A DNA stretch of 39,213 bases from an uncultured bacterium (GCA_903834825.1 CAILKQ010000103.1:1-39213); one strand, 5' to 3'; shown: positions 17,244 to 25,518, counted from the first letter of the stretch. A program made the numbers and translations. Notes: a model not told the origin generated them from the sequence alone.

Positions 17244-19853
17244 ATGAATTTAAACAACTTTACCATACAAGCATCCGAAGTGGTGCAATCTGCACAACAG
17301 GCGGCATTTAATGCTGGCAATCCAACTATTGAGAACGATCATCTGCTTCAAGGTTTACTGGAACAGAAAAATTCACCTGTAGATTACCTGCTTAAAAAGA
17401 ACAATGTATCCATACAGGTCCTCAACACAAAGTTAAAGGAAGCATTGGCAAAATTGCCTAAATCTCAAGATGAACCCGGGCAAGCACTGAGCAGAGAAGC
17501 CAACAATGCCTTGTTGCGTGCCGGTTCGCTCCTGGGGAAGTTTGGAGATGAGTTTGTGACGCCTGAACACCTGATGTTGGCATTGCTGACAGGAAATGAT
17601 CCTGTAGCCAAAATGCTTAAAGAAGCAGGCCTTACCGAATCTGGTCTTATGCAGGCCATCAAAGAACTCAGAAAAGGGGAAAAAGTAAAAAGCCAGACCC
17701 AGGAAACGCAATACAATACACTGAACAAATATGCCAGAAACCTGATTGAGATGGCCCGTCAAGGGAAGCTGGATCCTGTGATTGGCAGGGATGAAGAGAT
17801 CAGGAGAACCCTCCACATCCTCACCAGGCGTTCAAAAAACAATCCTATTCTTGTGGGTGAGCCAGGTGTTGGAAAGACGGCCATTGCTGAAGGATTGGCC
17901 ATGCGGATTGTCAATGGCGATGTGCCTGATAACCTCAAAAACAAGTTGATTTATGCCCTTGACATGGGGCAACTGATTGCAGGGGCAAAATACAAAGGAG
18001 AATTTGAAGAAAGGCTGAAAGGAGTTGTAAAGGAAGTAGCCAACAGCGATGGAGAGATACTTTTGTTCATCGATGAAATTCATACACTTGTTGGTGCAGG
18101 AGGAGGTGAAGGGGCCATGGATGCTGCCAATATTCTCAAGCCCGCGCTGGCAAGGGGAGAACTAAGGGCCATTGGTGCAACCACCCTCAGTGAATACCAG
18201 AAGTATTTTGAAAAAGACAAGGCGTTGGAAAGAAGGTTCCAGAAAGTGATGATTGAGGAACCCAGTGTTGAAGATGCCGTTTCCATTTTGCGTGGTCTCA
18301 AGGATAGGTATGAAACCCATCACCATGTGCGCATCAAGGACGAAGCCATCATTGCTGCCGTAGAGTTGTCCAGCAGGTACATCACAGACCGTTTCTTACC
18401 AGACAAGGCCATTGACCTCATTGATGAAAGTGCTGCCAAGCTGAGGCTTGAAATGAATTCAATGCCGGAGGAACTGGACAAGCTGGAGCGCCAGATCAGG
18501 CAACTTGAAATTGAAAGGGAGGCCATCAAAAGAGAGAATGATGATGTGAAAATGAAAGAACTCAATACAGAATTGGCCAACCTGGCAGTTGAAAGGGACA
18601 CCCTCAAAGCCAAATGGAAGGAGGAAAAGGAACTTGTTGAAAAAGTGCAGACGGCCAAAGCTGAAATTGAAAGGCTAAAACTCCAAGCAGAAAAAGCAGA
18701 ACGCGAGGGTGATTATGGAACAGTTGCAGAAATCCGCTACGGCAAAGTGAAGCAGAAAGAAGAGGAGATTGTTTTGCTATCGGAAGAGTTGGCCAAAACC
18801 GGAGAAAAAAGGTTGTTGAAAGAAGAAGTGGATGCTGAGGATATTGCACAAAACGTCGCCAAGGCAACAGGCATCCCTGTAGCCAAGATGATGCAGGGAG
18901 ACCGGGAAAAACTCTTGCAGTTGGAAGAACACCTGCATGAGCGGGTGGTAGGGCAGGAAGAGGCCATTACTGCCGTTGCAGATGCCATCCGGCGAAGCCG
19001 GGCAGGTTTGCAGGATCCCCGAAGGCCCATCGGTTCATTCATCTTTTTGGGTACGACCGGTGTCGGTAAAACAGAGCTGGCCAAAACCCTTGCGGAATAC
19101 CTGTTTGACGATGAAAGCATGATGACCCGCATCGACATGAGTGAGTACCAGGAAAAACATACCGTATCCAGGTTGGTAGGTGCTCCTCCGGGATATGTAG
19201 GGTACGATGAAGGTGGTCAGTTGACAGAATCTGTTCGAAGGAAACCATACAGCGTTGTGCTGCTGGATGAAATTGAAAAAGCACATCCTGATGTTTGGAA
19301 CGTCCTCTTGCAAGTGTTGGATGATGGACGATTGACAGACAACAAAGGTCGTGTGGTGAATTTCAAGAATACCATCATCATCATGACAAGCAACATTGGA
19401 AGCCATCTTATTCAAGATGCTTATGACAAGGCTGTTCCAGACGAAATGGAAAAGGCTGCAGAGCGTGCAAGGACAGACGTCATGAATTTACTCCGTCAAA
19501 CCATCCGGCCTGAATTTTTGAACAGGGTAGATGAGATCATCATGTTCCAGCCATTGAACAGAAAAGAGGTAAGGAAGATCATTGAAATACAACTGAAAGG
19601 ACTCCAGCGTTTGGTGCAGGATGCAGGAATTGAACTGCATTTCACCCCTTATGCCCTTGATTTCTTGGCAGAAAACGGCTACGATCCACAATTTGGAGCA
19701 AGGCCTTTGAAGCGCTTGATTCAAAAGGAAATTGTCAACCAATTGTCCAAAAGGATCCTGGCGGGAGACATAAACAAATCAAAGCCTGTTTTTGTGGATG
19801 TATTTGATGGCATCGTTGTTTTTAGGAACGAAAAATCCCAGCAAGCTGATTGA
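17244..19853 (+). CDS. clpB: ATP-dependent chaperone ClpB
   Basis: A hexameric AAA+ disaggregase that works with DnaK to rescue aggregated proteins. It has all the parts in order: Clp N-domain with two repeats (residues 1-145), first ATPase with GEPGVGKT (205-212), the coiled-coil middle domain (about 400-520, rich in E/K/R), second ATPase with GTTGVGKT (603-610), and the C-terminal D2-small domain with GARPLKRLIQKEI. The pore loop motif YKGEFE is present. The track starts at GTG 17205, but MNLNNFTIQASE is the standard N-terminus, giving 869 aa. It is divergent from the serine hydrolase. No CIRCE element or exact TAnnTTTG box was seen upstream. A bidirectional terminator follows. Confidence 0.97.
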   Translation: MNLNNFTIQASEVVQSAQQAAFNAGNPTIENDHLLQGLLEQKNSPVDYLLKKNNVSIQVLNTKLKEALAKLPKSQDEPGQALSREANNALLRAGSLLGKFGDEFVTPEHLMLALLTGNDPVAKMLKEAGLTESGLMQAIKELRKGEKVKSQTQETQYNTLNKYARNLIEMARQGKLDPVIGRDEEIRRTLHILTRRSKNNPILVGEPGVGKTAIAEGLAMRIVNGDVPDNLKNKLIYALDMGQLIAGAKYKGEFEERLKGVVKEVANSDGEILLFIDEIHTLVGAGGGEGAMDAANILKPALARGELRAIGATTLSEYQKYFEKDKALERRFQKVMIEEPSVEDAVSILRGLKDRYETHHHVRIKDEAIIAAVELSSRYITDRFLPDKAIDLIDESAAKLRLEMNSMPEELDKLERQIRQLEIEREAIKRENDDVKMKELNTELANLAVERDTLKAKWKEEKELVEKVQTAKAEIERLKLQAEKAEREGDYGTVAEIRYGKVKQKEEEIVLLSEELAKTGEKRLLKEEVDAEDIAQNVAKATGIPVAKMMQGDREKLLQLEEHLHERVVGQEEAITAVADAIRRSRAGLQDPRRPIGSFIFLGTTGVGKTELAKTLAEYLFDDESMMTRIDMSEYQEKHTVSRLVGAPPGYVGYDEGGQLTESVRRKPYSVVLLDEIEKAHPDVWNVLLQVLDDGRLTDNKGRVVNFKNTIIIMTSNIGSHLIQDAYDKAVPDEMEKAAERARTDVMNLLRQTIRPEFLNRVDEIIMFQPLNRKEVRKIIEIQLKGLQRLVQDAGIELHFTPYALDFLAENGYDPQFGARPLKRLIQKEIVNQLSKRILAGDINKSKPVFVDVFDGIVVFRNEKSQQAD

Positions 19854-19869
19854 GGGTAAAATGAAAACC

Positions 19870-19904
19870 AAAAAAAGGTGCAATGGTTTATTGAACCCTT
19901 TTTT
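19870..19904. terminator. Bidirectional terminator between clpB and the helicase
   Basis: The stretch runs A7-GG-TG-CAAT, loop GGTTT, ATTG-AAC-CC-T6. The outer A/T and GG/CC pairs and the inner CAAT/ATTG pairs form a hairpin with a small internal bulge. Both ends give a T-tract in the transcript leaving it, so it can serve both convergent genes. The helicase stop codon (19888-19890) lies across its loop. Confidence 0.55.
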
Positions 19905-21168
19905 CAATGGTAAGGCCACCGGCTGCCCTTGGAGCTGCTGGTGGGGCTTGAGGCCTGGGTTTTTGACCATTCGGTTTTGGCATGTCTTTTTTTGGACCCC
20001 TGTTCCGGGAGGATGAAGCCTCGTAGGAAGGGCCTTTGCCCAGCGCTGCAGGCAGTTCAACCTTCTCCACGATTTTTCCAATCAGCTTTTCAATGCGTTG
20101 GAATTTATGTTGGTCATCGTTGTTAACAAAAGTGATGGCAGCGCCCTTTGTCTCTGCCCTGGCTGTTCTTCCGATGCGGTGCACATAGTCTTCACCATCC
20201 GAGGGAACATCGTAATTGATGACCAACTCTATGTTGTCAATGTGGATGCCACGGCTCAGGATATCTGTTGCAATCAGGATTGGAAGTCTTTTGGAGGAAA
20301 ACTCCAGCAATACATCTTCGCGCTGGCTTTGGTCCAGATCAGACTGAATGTCTTTGGCATTGTATTTCATCCGCTGCAACTGCGCAGCCAATTGTTTGAC
20401 CGTCTGTTTTTTTGAACAGAAGATCAATACAGATTTATACTCTTTCTCGGCAAGGATGTGTTGAATGACGGGAATCTTGTGGGTATCATAAACGATATAG
20501 GCTTGCTGTTTGATGCTTTCAGGTGGCTTGGACAAAGCAACACTGACCTCCACCGGCTCATCAAGGATTGATTTTGCCAACTGCAGGATCCTTGGTGGCA
20601 TGGTGGCAGAAAACATGAGGGTCTGTCTTTTGGCAGGCAGAAAAGAGATGATTTTCATGATATCATCATGAAAACCCATGTCCAGCATGCGGTCGGCTTC
20701 ATCAAGGATCAGGTACTTGAGCTCCTTCATTTTTACATACCCCATGTTGAGGTGGGATATCAGCTTACCTGGGGTGGCTACCACAATATCAACGCCTCTT
20801 GAAAGGGCCTGTTTTTCCCTTACAAAACTTCCTCCATCTCCACCACCATAGATAGCCATGGAACTGATCGATGAAAAATAAGTCAATCCATCAAGGTGGC
20901 TGCTGATCTGAATGGCCAATTCCCTTGTGGGGACCATGATGAGTGCGTGAACCTCACTGTCGGTATGTTCTTCAGACATCAGCTTGTGCAAAATGGGCAA
21001 GAGAAATGCAGCTGTTTTGCCTGTGCCTGTTTGTGCAGAGGCGATGATGTCTTTTCCATCCATGATAACCGGGATGGCTTTTTCTTGTATAAGGGTGGCT
21101 TTTTTATAGCCGCTTGATTCAATGCTCTCTGCAAGGGATTCGTGAAAATTAAAAGAAGAAAAGTCCAA
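19888..21168 (-). CDS. DEAD-box RNA helicase
   Basis: An ATP-dependent RNA helicase (426 aa), RhlE-like, acting in RNA remodelling such as ribosome assembly or decay. The core motifs are in order: Q-motif region FNFHESL...ATLIQEKAIP, Walker A AQTGTGKT (45-52), PTRELA, TPGKL, DEAD in LILDEADRML, SAT in MFSATMP, and motif VI HRIGRTAR. After the core comes a short low-complexity basic, proline-rich tail of about 40 residues (RNRGPKKDMPKPNG), typical of RNA-binding tails. The start is TTG: an upstream in-frame stop leaves no ATG, and MDFSSFNF matches related N-termini. It has a near-ideal Bacteroidota promoter 24 bp upstream. Confidence 0.95.
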   Translation of the reverse strand: MDFSSFNFHESLAESIESSGYKKATLIQEKAIPVIMDGKDIIASAQTGTGKTAAFLLPILHKLMSEEHTDSEVHALIMVPTRELAIQISSHLDGLTYFSSISSMAIYGGGDGGSFVREKQALSRGVDIVVATPGKLISHLNMGYVKMKELKYLILDEADRMLDMGFHDDIMKIISFLPAKRQTLMFSATMPPRILQLAKSILDEPVEVSVALSKPPESIKQQAYIVYDTHKIPVIQHILAEKEYKSVLIFCSKKQTVKQLAAQLQRMKYNAKDIQSDLDQSQREDVLLEFSSKRLPILIATDILSRGIHIDNIELVINYDVPSDGEDYVHRIGRTARAETKGAAITFVNNDDQHKFQRIEKLIGKIVEKVELPAALGKGPSYEASSSRNRGPKKDMPKPNGQKPRPQAPPAAPRAAGGLTIEKRVQ

Positions 21169-21191
21169 TATGCGCTGATTTAATATTTATA

Positions 21192-21221
21192 CAAAGATAA
21201 GCTAATTCGCATCCATGACAA
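21192..21221 (-). promoter_or_regulatory. Promoter of the DEAD-box helicase gene
   Basis: On the minus strand TTG (21221-21219), a 19-nt spacer and TATCTTTG (21199-21192) match the Bacteroidota -33/-7 consensus exactly. The box ends 23 bp before the TTG start codon, giving a short leader of about 20 nt. Confidence 0.72.
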
Positions 21222-21276
21222 TTATTAAGAAGCCTGTTGCATATTCTTTGCTATTTTTATACCACAATTAAGTCCT

Positions 21277-22305
21277 ATGAAAGCATCTCACAGTTCTCAA
21301 ATATTGTTCAGCTTCAGCCTTTTCATCCTGATTGCTGGTTGTGGAAATGCCCAGACAGATCCATCCGAAAAGGGATTGGTAAAAAAGACCGAAAAGAAAG
21401 AGATGAAGCCTGATCCTAAGCCTGTGCTTGATTCTGTGGCTTTCAAAAAGAAAATGATTGCCATGGCCAACGGCGACAGTTCAGAAAGGTGGAGATTCAA
21501 GGAACATTATCCAAAGCCGGGTGCTATTCTTCCGATGAGCCGGATTATTGCTTATTATGGCAATCTATATTCCACCCGTATGGGTATTCTTGGAGAGCTT
21601 CCCAAACCACAGATGTTCGCCAGGTTAAAGGCGGAGGTGGCGGCCTGGGAGAAAGCAGATCCTTCAACACCAGTAGTTCCGGCTTTGCACTACATTGTAA
21701 CAACTGCTCAAATCGATCCAGGGGCTTCAGGAAAGTACAGGCTCAGGATGCCCAATGCCCAGATAGACAAGGTGATGGCCATGGCAGAAGAAATCAATGC
21801 AATCGTTTTTTTGGATATTCAGGTCGGCCTGAGTAGCCTGAGGGAAGAAATCCCTGTTTTGGAAAAATATTTGAAACATCCGCGTGTACATCTTGGCATC
21901 GACCCTGAATTTTCAATGAAGGGCGGTAAAAAACCTGGTTCGGTAATAGGAAGTTTTGATGCTGCCGATATCAATTTCGCCAGCCAGTACCTCGCTGATC
22001 TTGTATTGAAAAATGATCTTCCTCCCAAGGTGCTGGTCATTCACCGTTTTACCCAAGGAATGATCAAAGACTACAAGGCCATTCGCATCCAACCTGAAGT
22101 TCAACTGGTTGTTGATATGGATGGATGGGGAGCACCTGCAAGAAAGATCAATACCTATAAACAATTTGTGTTTGCAGAGCCCTTGCAGTTTACAGGGTTT
22201 AAGTTGTTTTACAAGAACGACCTGAAAGAGCCGCCAAACCGGGTGTTGACGCCCAAGGAACTGCTGGCATTGAAGCCTGTTCCAATGTACATTCAATACC
22301 AATAA
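21277..22305 (+). CDS. Secreted lipoprotein, uncharacterised TIM-barrel-like family
   Basis: A lipoprotein of 342 aa: signal peptide with lipobox LIAGC at residues 18-22, then a charged linker rich in Lys and Pro (about 27-48). The globular part begins near residue 80 with IIAYYGNLYS. It alternates short hydrophobic strands and helices with conserved-looking turns: VPALHYIVT, VFLDIQVG, HLGIDPEFSM, GSVIGSFDAADIN, VLVIHRFTQGM and LVVDMDGWG. This order resembles a (beta/alpha)8 barrel with acidic residues at strand ends, like some glycoside hydrolases. From memory, similar proteins of unknown function occur in actinobacteria. No catalytic assignment is safe. It stands alone, divergent from the helicase and convergent with the anti-sigma-like gene. 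Confidence 0.75.
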   Translation: MKASHSSQILFSFSLFILIAGCGNAQTDPSEKGLVKKTEKKEMKPDPKPVLDSVAFKKKMIAMANGDSSERWRFKEHYPKPGAILPMSRIIAYYGNLYSTRMGILGELPKPQMFARLKAEVAAWEKADPSTPVVPALHYIVTTAQIDPGASGKYRLRMPNAQIDKVMAMAEEINAIVFLDIQVGLSSLREEIPVLEKYLKHPRVHLGIDPEFSMKGGKKPGSVIGSFDAADINFASQYLADLVLKNDLPPKVLVIHRFTQGMIKDYKAIRIQPEVQLVVDMDGWGAPARKINTYKQFVFAEPLQFTGFKLFYKNDLKEPPNRVLTPKELLALKPVPMYIQYQ

Positions 22306-22314
22306 GATCCGATG

Positions 22315-22665
22315 TCAGGGAAGTTTGCTGATGATCACATATCCTGCTAGCATGAGCAGGAGCAGGGTAGTGATGAGTAAAATGATCCACAATGGAAATG
22401 AAATTGATTTCAATCGGATCCTTCTTCTTTTTCTAATTTTATCTTTTATCATCCTATTGAGCTGGCTGCTGATGGCGGCTGCCTCATGACCATCCTTCAA
22501 CTGTTTCAGGCCCTCCATTGCATCACCGAGCAGTTCATCATCTGTTAGCATTTCCTCCAGTTGTCTTTTGGCTGCATCGCTCAAGTCATTGTTGAGGTAT
22601 TCCAAAACAACTGTATTGTCTGGAACTGACTTGCTTGGCGGGATATGAGGGTTCTTAGTTGACAT
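22315..22665 (-). CDS. Putative anti-sigma factor, minimal membrane form
   Basis: A protein of 116 aa encoded directly after the ECF sigma gene and overlapping it by 11 bp. Residues 1-75 are a cytoplasmic, acidic-helical region (VVLEYLNNDLSDAAKRQLEE) like the N-terminal domain found in Bacteroidota anti-sigma or TonB-linked proteins. A basic patch KIRKRRRIRLK (76-86) precedes a single membrane helix (about 91-113). Only three residues remain after it, so there is no periplasmic sensor domain. No zinc-binding HxxxCxxC motif is present. The anti-sigma role is inferred from position and layout, not from a catalytic or metal motif. Confidence 0.6.
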   Translation of the reverse strand: MSTKNPHIPPSKSVPDNTVVLEYLNNDLSDAAKRQLEEMLTDDELLGDAMEGLKQLKDGHEAAAISSQLNRMIKDKIRKRRRIRLKSISFPLWIILLITTLLLLMLAGYVIISKLP

Positions 22666-23236
22666 GTTCCCTGATTTTTTTTTCGAGAATGATTCTCAGG
22701 TTTCTTTTTCCATTTTGGATATGGCTTTTTACCTGTGAAAATGAAAAGCCTGTCCTGGTTTCAATGTCGTGGTAGGATAATTTCTCCAGATAGAACATTT
22801 GAATGCAGTTCTTTTGTTCGTGGCTGAGCTCATTCAATGCGGCTTTGAGGTGCGAGGATTGTTCTTCCATCAGCAGTTCTTTCATCTTCAGTTCCTGGTC
22901 TGTCTGCAGGTTGGAACCGGTTTCTTCAGGTAGTTCATCTGTGGTGCCAGGTTTTGAAGACCTGCTCCTCAGCTGCATCAGACAATGGTTTTTGGCCACA
23001 CTGTAGATCCAGCTTTTGAAAAAGGGGATCTCGTATTTACCGACTTCTCCCAATGCTTTCTCAAATACATGCTGGGTGGCATCCTGCGCATCTGTTGCAT
23101 TGCGAAGGTATTTCATGCAAACGCCAAATACCAGAAGGCTGTAACGCTCGAACAGCCATCCTAGCCATTGGCTGTCTGCAGTTTTCCTGTATTGCTGCAA
23201 AAGCTCAGTATCGGTATATGTGTTGTGTGAATGCAT
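22655..23236 (-). CDS. RNA polymerase ECF sigma factor
   Basis: A sigma-70 family extracytoplasmic-function factor (193 aa). Region 2 is marked by LFERYSLLVFGVCMKYLRNATDAQDATQHVF (the last part is the -10 recognition and core-binding helix, residues about 28-58). Region 4 has the helix-turn-helix KLSYHDIETRTGFSFSQVKSHIQNGKRNLR near residues 150-180. Regions 1.1 and 3 are absent, as expected. It overlaps the putative anti-sigma gene by 11 bp, so the two are co-transcribed and probably form a regulatory pair. The regulon cannot be read here. A weak hairpin separates it from the TSUP gene upstream. Confidence 0.93.
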   Translation of the reverse strand: MHSHNTYTDTELLQQYRKTADSQWLGWLFERYSLLVFGVCMKYLRNATDAQDATQHVFEKALGEVGKYEIPFFKSWIYSVAKNHCLMQLRSRSSKPGTTDELPEETGSNLQTDQELKMKELLMEEQSSHLKAALNELSHEQKNCIQMFYLEKLSYHDIETRTGFSFSQVKSHIQNGKRNLRIILEKKIREHVN

Positions 23237-23269
23237 CTACGCTTCAATGTTGCCTTGATATGGAGATGC

Positions 23270-23288
23270 AAAAATGCAGGGATTGCAT
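23270..23288 (-). terminator. Possible weak terminator after the TSUP gene
   Basis: The minus strand reads ATGCA-ATCCC-TGCAT followed by TTTT. The 5-bp stem is AT-rich and the T-tract is short, so termination would be partial. It lies between the TSUP stop and the sigma-factor start. Confidence 0.3.
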
Positions 23289-23289
23289 A

Positions 23290-23658
23290 TTATTTTTTTC
23301 CTGAGAAAAGAAGTTTGAGTGCAAGCAGGATCATCACCACCGCAAAAACTTTTTTCACGGTTTCTTGTGGCAGGCTGAGTGAAAATTTACTACCAAGATA
23401 GCTGCCGAACAAAAAACCAACAGCCAGCAGACCTGCATACTTGAAATCCACATATCCCTTTTTGTAATAGTTTATTACACCCAGCAAGCCCACCGGAAAC
23501 AGCAACATGGCCAGGGAAATGCCTTGTGACTGGTGTTGGCTGAGCCCGAGCAACAGCACCAGTGCCGGAACGATGATGACACCTCCGCCTATACCAACCA
23601 TCCCACCCATGAAACCAGCAGCCAATCCAATGAGGACCAGGTATATGATTGTTTCCAT
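23290..23658 (-). CDS. Half-size TSUP (TauE/SafE-like) membrane protein
   Basis: A membrane protein of the TSUP family, members of which move sulfite, sulfonates or other organic acids. Only one half-repeat is present: about four helices in 122 aa, with the signature GGMVGIGGGVIIVPALVLLLG near the N-terminus. Full members have about 250 aa, so this form must pair with itself or another protein. The chosen start is METIIYLV; an upstream ATG at 23679 (MDSKKTTM), 1 nt after the crcB stop, is possible and would be coupled to crcB. The track start at 23724 overlaps crcB and is unlikely. It is the last gene of the phoH-crcB run. The substrate is unknown. Confidence 0.8.
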   Translation of the reverse strand: METIIYLVLIGLAAGFMGGMVGIGGGVIIVPALVLLLGLSQHQSQGISLAMLLFPVGLLGVINYYKKGYVDFKYAGLLAVGFLFGSYLGSKFSLSLPQETVKKVFAVVMILLALKLLFSGKK

Positions 23659-23680
23659 TGTTGTTTTTTTTGAATCCATT

Positions 23681-24058
23681 TTATTTGATAAGGGATGCCC
23701 CGAGGACAACCGCAAGGATGCCAAGGACTACAGAAAGGATGATGTAAATGAGTGCCGTCAGGTGCAGGCCGGATTTGAACAGTGCTAGATTTTCAAAAGC
23801 AAAGGCTGAAAAGGTGGTGAATCCGCCGCAAAAACCTGTTGCAAGCAAAAGCTTGATGTCGGATCCAGTGGTGGCGTTGCGGGCAGCAAAAGCATAGATC
23901 ATGCCGATGGTAAAGCAACCAATCAGGTTGATCATAAAAGTCCCTATTGGGAACTGGTTAGTATTTTTTGACTGGATGATCAAGGATGTGATATAGCGTG
24001 CGGATCCACCAGCTGCACTTCCCACCAATACAAGCAATATGTTTTTCAGGTCAATCAT
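23681..24058 (-). CDS. crcB: Fluoride efflux channel CrcB/Fluc
   Basis: A small inner-membrane channel that exports fluoride; two copies form a dual-topology dimer. At 125 aa with four helices it is the standard size. Family motifs are visible: GGSARY near residue 17, GTFMINLIGCFTIG (about 39-52) with the conserved Asn, and the GFCGGFTTFSAF segment (about 75-86), which holds the Phe box and Thr-Ser of the ion path. Its ATG overlaps the stop of the DUF4878-like gene by 4 bp (ATGA). A single crcB gene implies a homodimer. No fluoride riboswitch is present, because the upstream DNA is coding. Confidence 0.95.
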   Translation of the reverse strand: MIDLKNILLVLVGSAAGGSARYITSLIIQSKNTNQFPIGTFMINLIGCFTIGMIYAFAARNATTGSDIKLLLATGFCGGFTTFSAFAFENLALFKSGLHLTALIYIILSVVLGILAVVLGASLIK

Positions 24059-24486
24059 TCAATCGGAAGATTGCCAGAAAACGTATAGCTGAAATCAACT
24101 TTCCATGTTTTTTCACTCCTGACAACCTTGAGGTCCATGGGTTTCATCGTGTAAGAATTGGAAAAACTGATGATGCTGATGCTGTCATTTTGTTTCTCAA
24201 CCTTGTTGATGATAATGGAGGCTGATTTCAATTGGAGTTTTTCCTTTTGGGGTTGCTTTTTCATGTAGGCCTGGTACCTTCCGAAAAGCTCATTGTCCTC
24301 TGGGTCGTTGAGCAGATAAAGGTTGGCTTTTTCATAGTTGCCATCCAAAACGGCACGCACAAATTCACGGCCTGCATCCAAAGGATCTTCAGGCATTTTG
24401 AATCCTTCCGGCTCATTGCAGGAAAATACCCATCCTGTGATGAGCAGGCAAAAAAAACATCTGGATAATAATTTAACCTGCATCAT
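24055..24486 (-). CDS. Small lipoprotein, DUF4878-like
   Basis: A lipoprotein of about 143 aa. The signal peptide ends in a lipobox at VFSC (about residue 23 from the chosen start), then a linker NEPEGFKMPEDP. The body has the pattern of the NTF2-like DUF4878 group: DAGREFVRAVLDGNYEKANLYL at the start, a middle helix, and two beta strands ending in the RSEKTWKVDFSY motif. Function is unknown. The start at 24486 comes 1 nt after the phoH stop; ATG at 24495, with AAGGA just before it, is an alternative. The track start at 24549 lies inside phoH and is rejected. It sits between phoH and crcB with tight junctions, so all are one operon. Confidence 0.7.
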   Translation of the reverse strand: MMQVKLLSRCFFCLLITGWVFSCNEPEGFKMPEDPLDAGREFVRAVLDGNYEKANLYLLNDPEDNELFGRYQAYMKKQPQKEKLQLKSASIIINKVEKQNDSISIISFSNSYTMKPMDLKVVRSEKTWKVDFSYTFSGNLPIE

Positions 24487-24487
24487 G

Positions 24488-25441
24488 TTATTCATTTTCC
24501 TTGTCATATGCTCTGATGATGGCTTTGACCAGCCTGTGCCTGACGACATCTTCTTCGTCTAGTTCAATGTGGGCAATGCCATCAATGTTTTTTAGGATTC
24601 TTGACGCCTTGATCAATCCACTTCTTTGGTTCTTTGGCAGATCCACCTGAGAAAGGTCTCCAGTGATGATGGCCTTTGCATTGGGGCCAATCCGTGTAAG
24701 GAACATTTTGATTTGAAGGTCGGTGGTATTCTGGGCCTCATCCAGGATGATGAAAGCATGGTCCAGTGTTCTGCCCCTCATGTAGGCAAGTGGTGCGATT
24801 TCAATGACCCTGGTGCTCATGTAATAGCCCAATTTATCCGCTGGAATCATATCATCCAGGGCATCGTACAATGGCCTCAGGTAAGGGTCAATTTTTTCCT
24901 TCAGGTCTCCGGGAAGAAAGCCAAGGTTTTCTCCTGCTTCAACTGCAGGCCTGGTGAGAATGATCTTTTTGACCATTTTATTTTTCAATGCCCTTACCGC
25001 CAAAGCTACAGCTGTATAGGTTTTTCCTGTTCCTGCAGGCCCAATGGCAAAAATCACATCGTTCTTTTCTGCCAGGCTCACCATTTTCTTTTGGTTGAGG
25101 GTTCTTGCACGAACTGACTTTCCATTCGGGCCAAAAACCAGCACATCCTGCGGATTCTTTTCAACAAAATTATCTACCACCTCGGCATCGTCTCCACCAA
25201 GAATTTGTTCAAAATAATTATGGCTTACGTTGCCATTCCGTTCCAGGTATTGGATCAGCGTTTCAATTTTTTCCTTGGCCTGTGTAAGCTGTTCCTGGGC
25301 CCCGCTCAGTTTGATTTGTTTGCCCCGGCTTAGGATTTTTAAAAGCGGAAATCTTTTTTTTAGCAGGTCCAGTTTCCCATTGTTGACACCAAAGAATTCA
25401 ATGGGATTGATGGAGTCGAGGTTGATAACGGTTTCAGTCAA
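24488..25441 (-). CDS. phoH: PhoH-like ATPase
   Basis: A cytoplasmic P-loop ATPase of the PhoH family (317 aa), linked by family to RNA metabolism; the exact reaction is not settled. Residues 1-95 form a KH-like N-terminal region. Walker A is GPAGTGKT (134-141), followed by [18 protein letters not shown], and Walker B is FIILDEAQN (230-238), with sensor motif [10 protein letters not shown]. The start is [21 protein letters not shown] matches related N-termini and no suitable ATG exists. A promoter (TTG, 23 nt, TAAATTTG) lies 44 bp upstream. It leads a run of phoH, DUF4878-like, crcB and TSUP genes with overlaps or 1-nt gaps. Confidence 0.95.
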   Translation of the reverse strand: MTETVINLDSINPIEFFGVNNGKLDLLKKRFPLLKILSRGKQIKLSGAQEQLTQAKEKIETLIQYLERNGNVSHNYFEQILGGDDAEVVDNFVEKNPQDVLVFGPNGKSVRARTLNQKKMVSLAEKNDVIFAIGPAGTGKTYTAVALAVRALKNKMVKKIILTRPAVEAGENLGFLPGDLKEKIDPYLRPLYDALDDMIPADKLGYYMSTRVIEIAPLAYMRGRTLDHAFIILDEAQNTTDLQIKMFLTRIGPNAKAIITGDLSQVDLPKNQRSGLIKASRILKNIDGIAHIELDEEDVVRHRLVKAIIRAYDKENE

Positions 25442-25484
25442 AGTGGCGGATTTTAGGTTTTTAGTTGATTGTTTTCGTTCTCTT

Positions 25485-25518
25485 CAAATTTAATTCTTTG
25501 CTGACGAATATCCTCCAA
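25485..25518 (-). promoter_or_regulatory. Candidate promoter of the phoH operon
   Basis: On the minus strand TTG (25518-25516), a 23-nt spacer and TAAATTTG (25492-25485) fit the Bacteroidota consensus; the spacer is at the long end. The box ends 43 bp before the phoH TTG start codon. Confidence 0.55.

Noticed and set aside
24055-24120. Fluoride riboswitch before crcB
   Set aside because: The DNA upstream of crcB is coding sequence of the lipoprotein gene with a 4-bp overlap.
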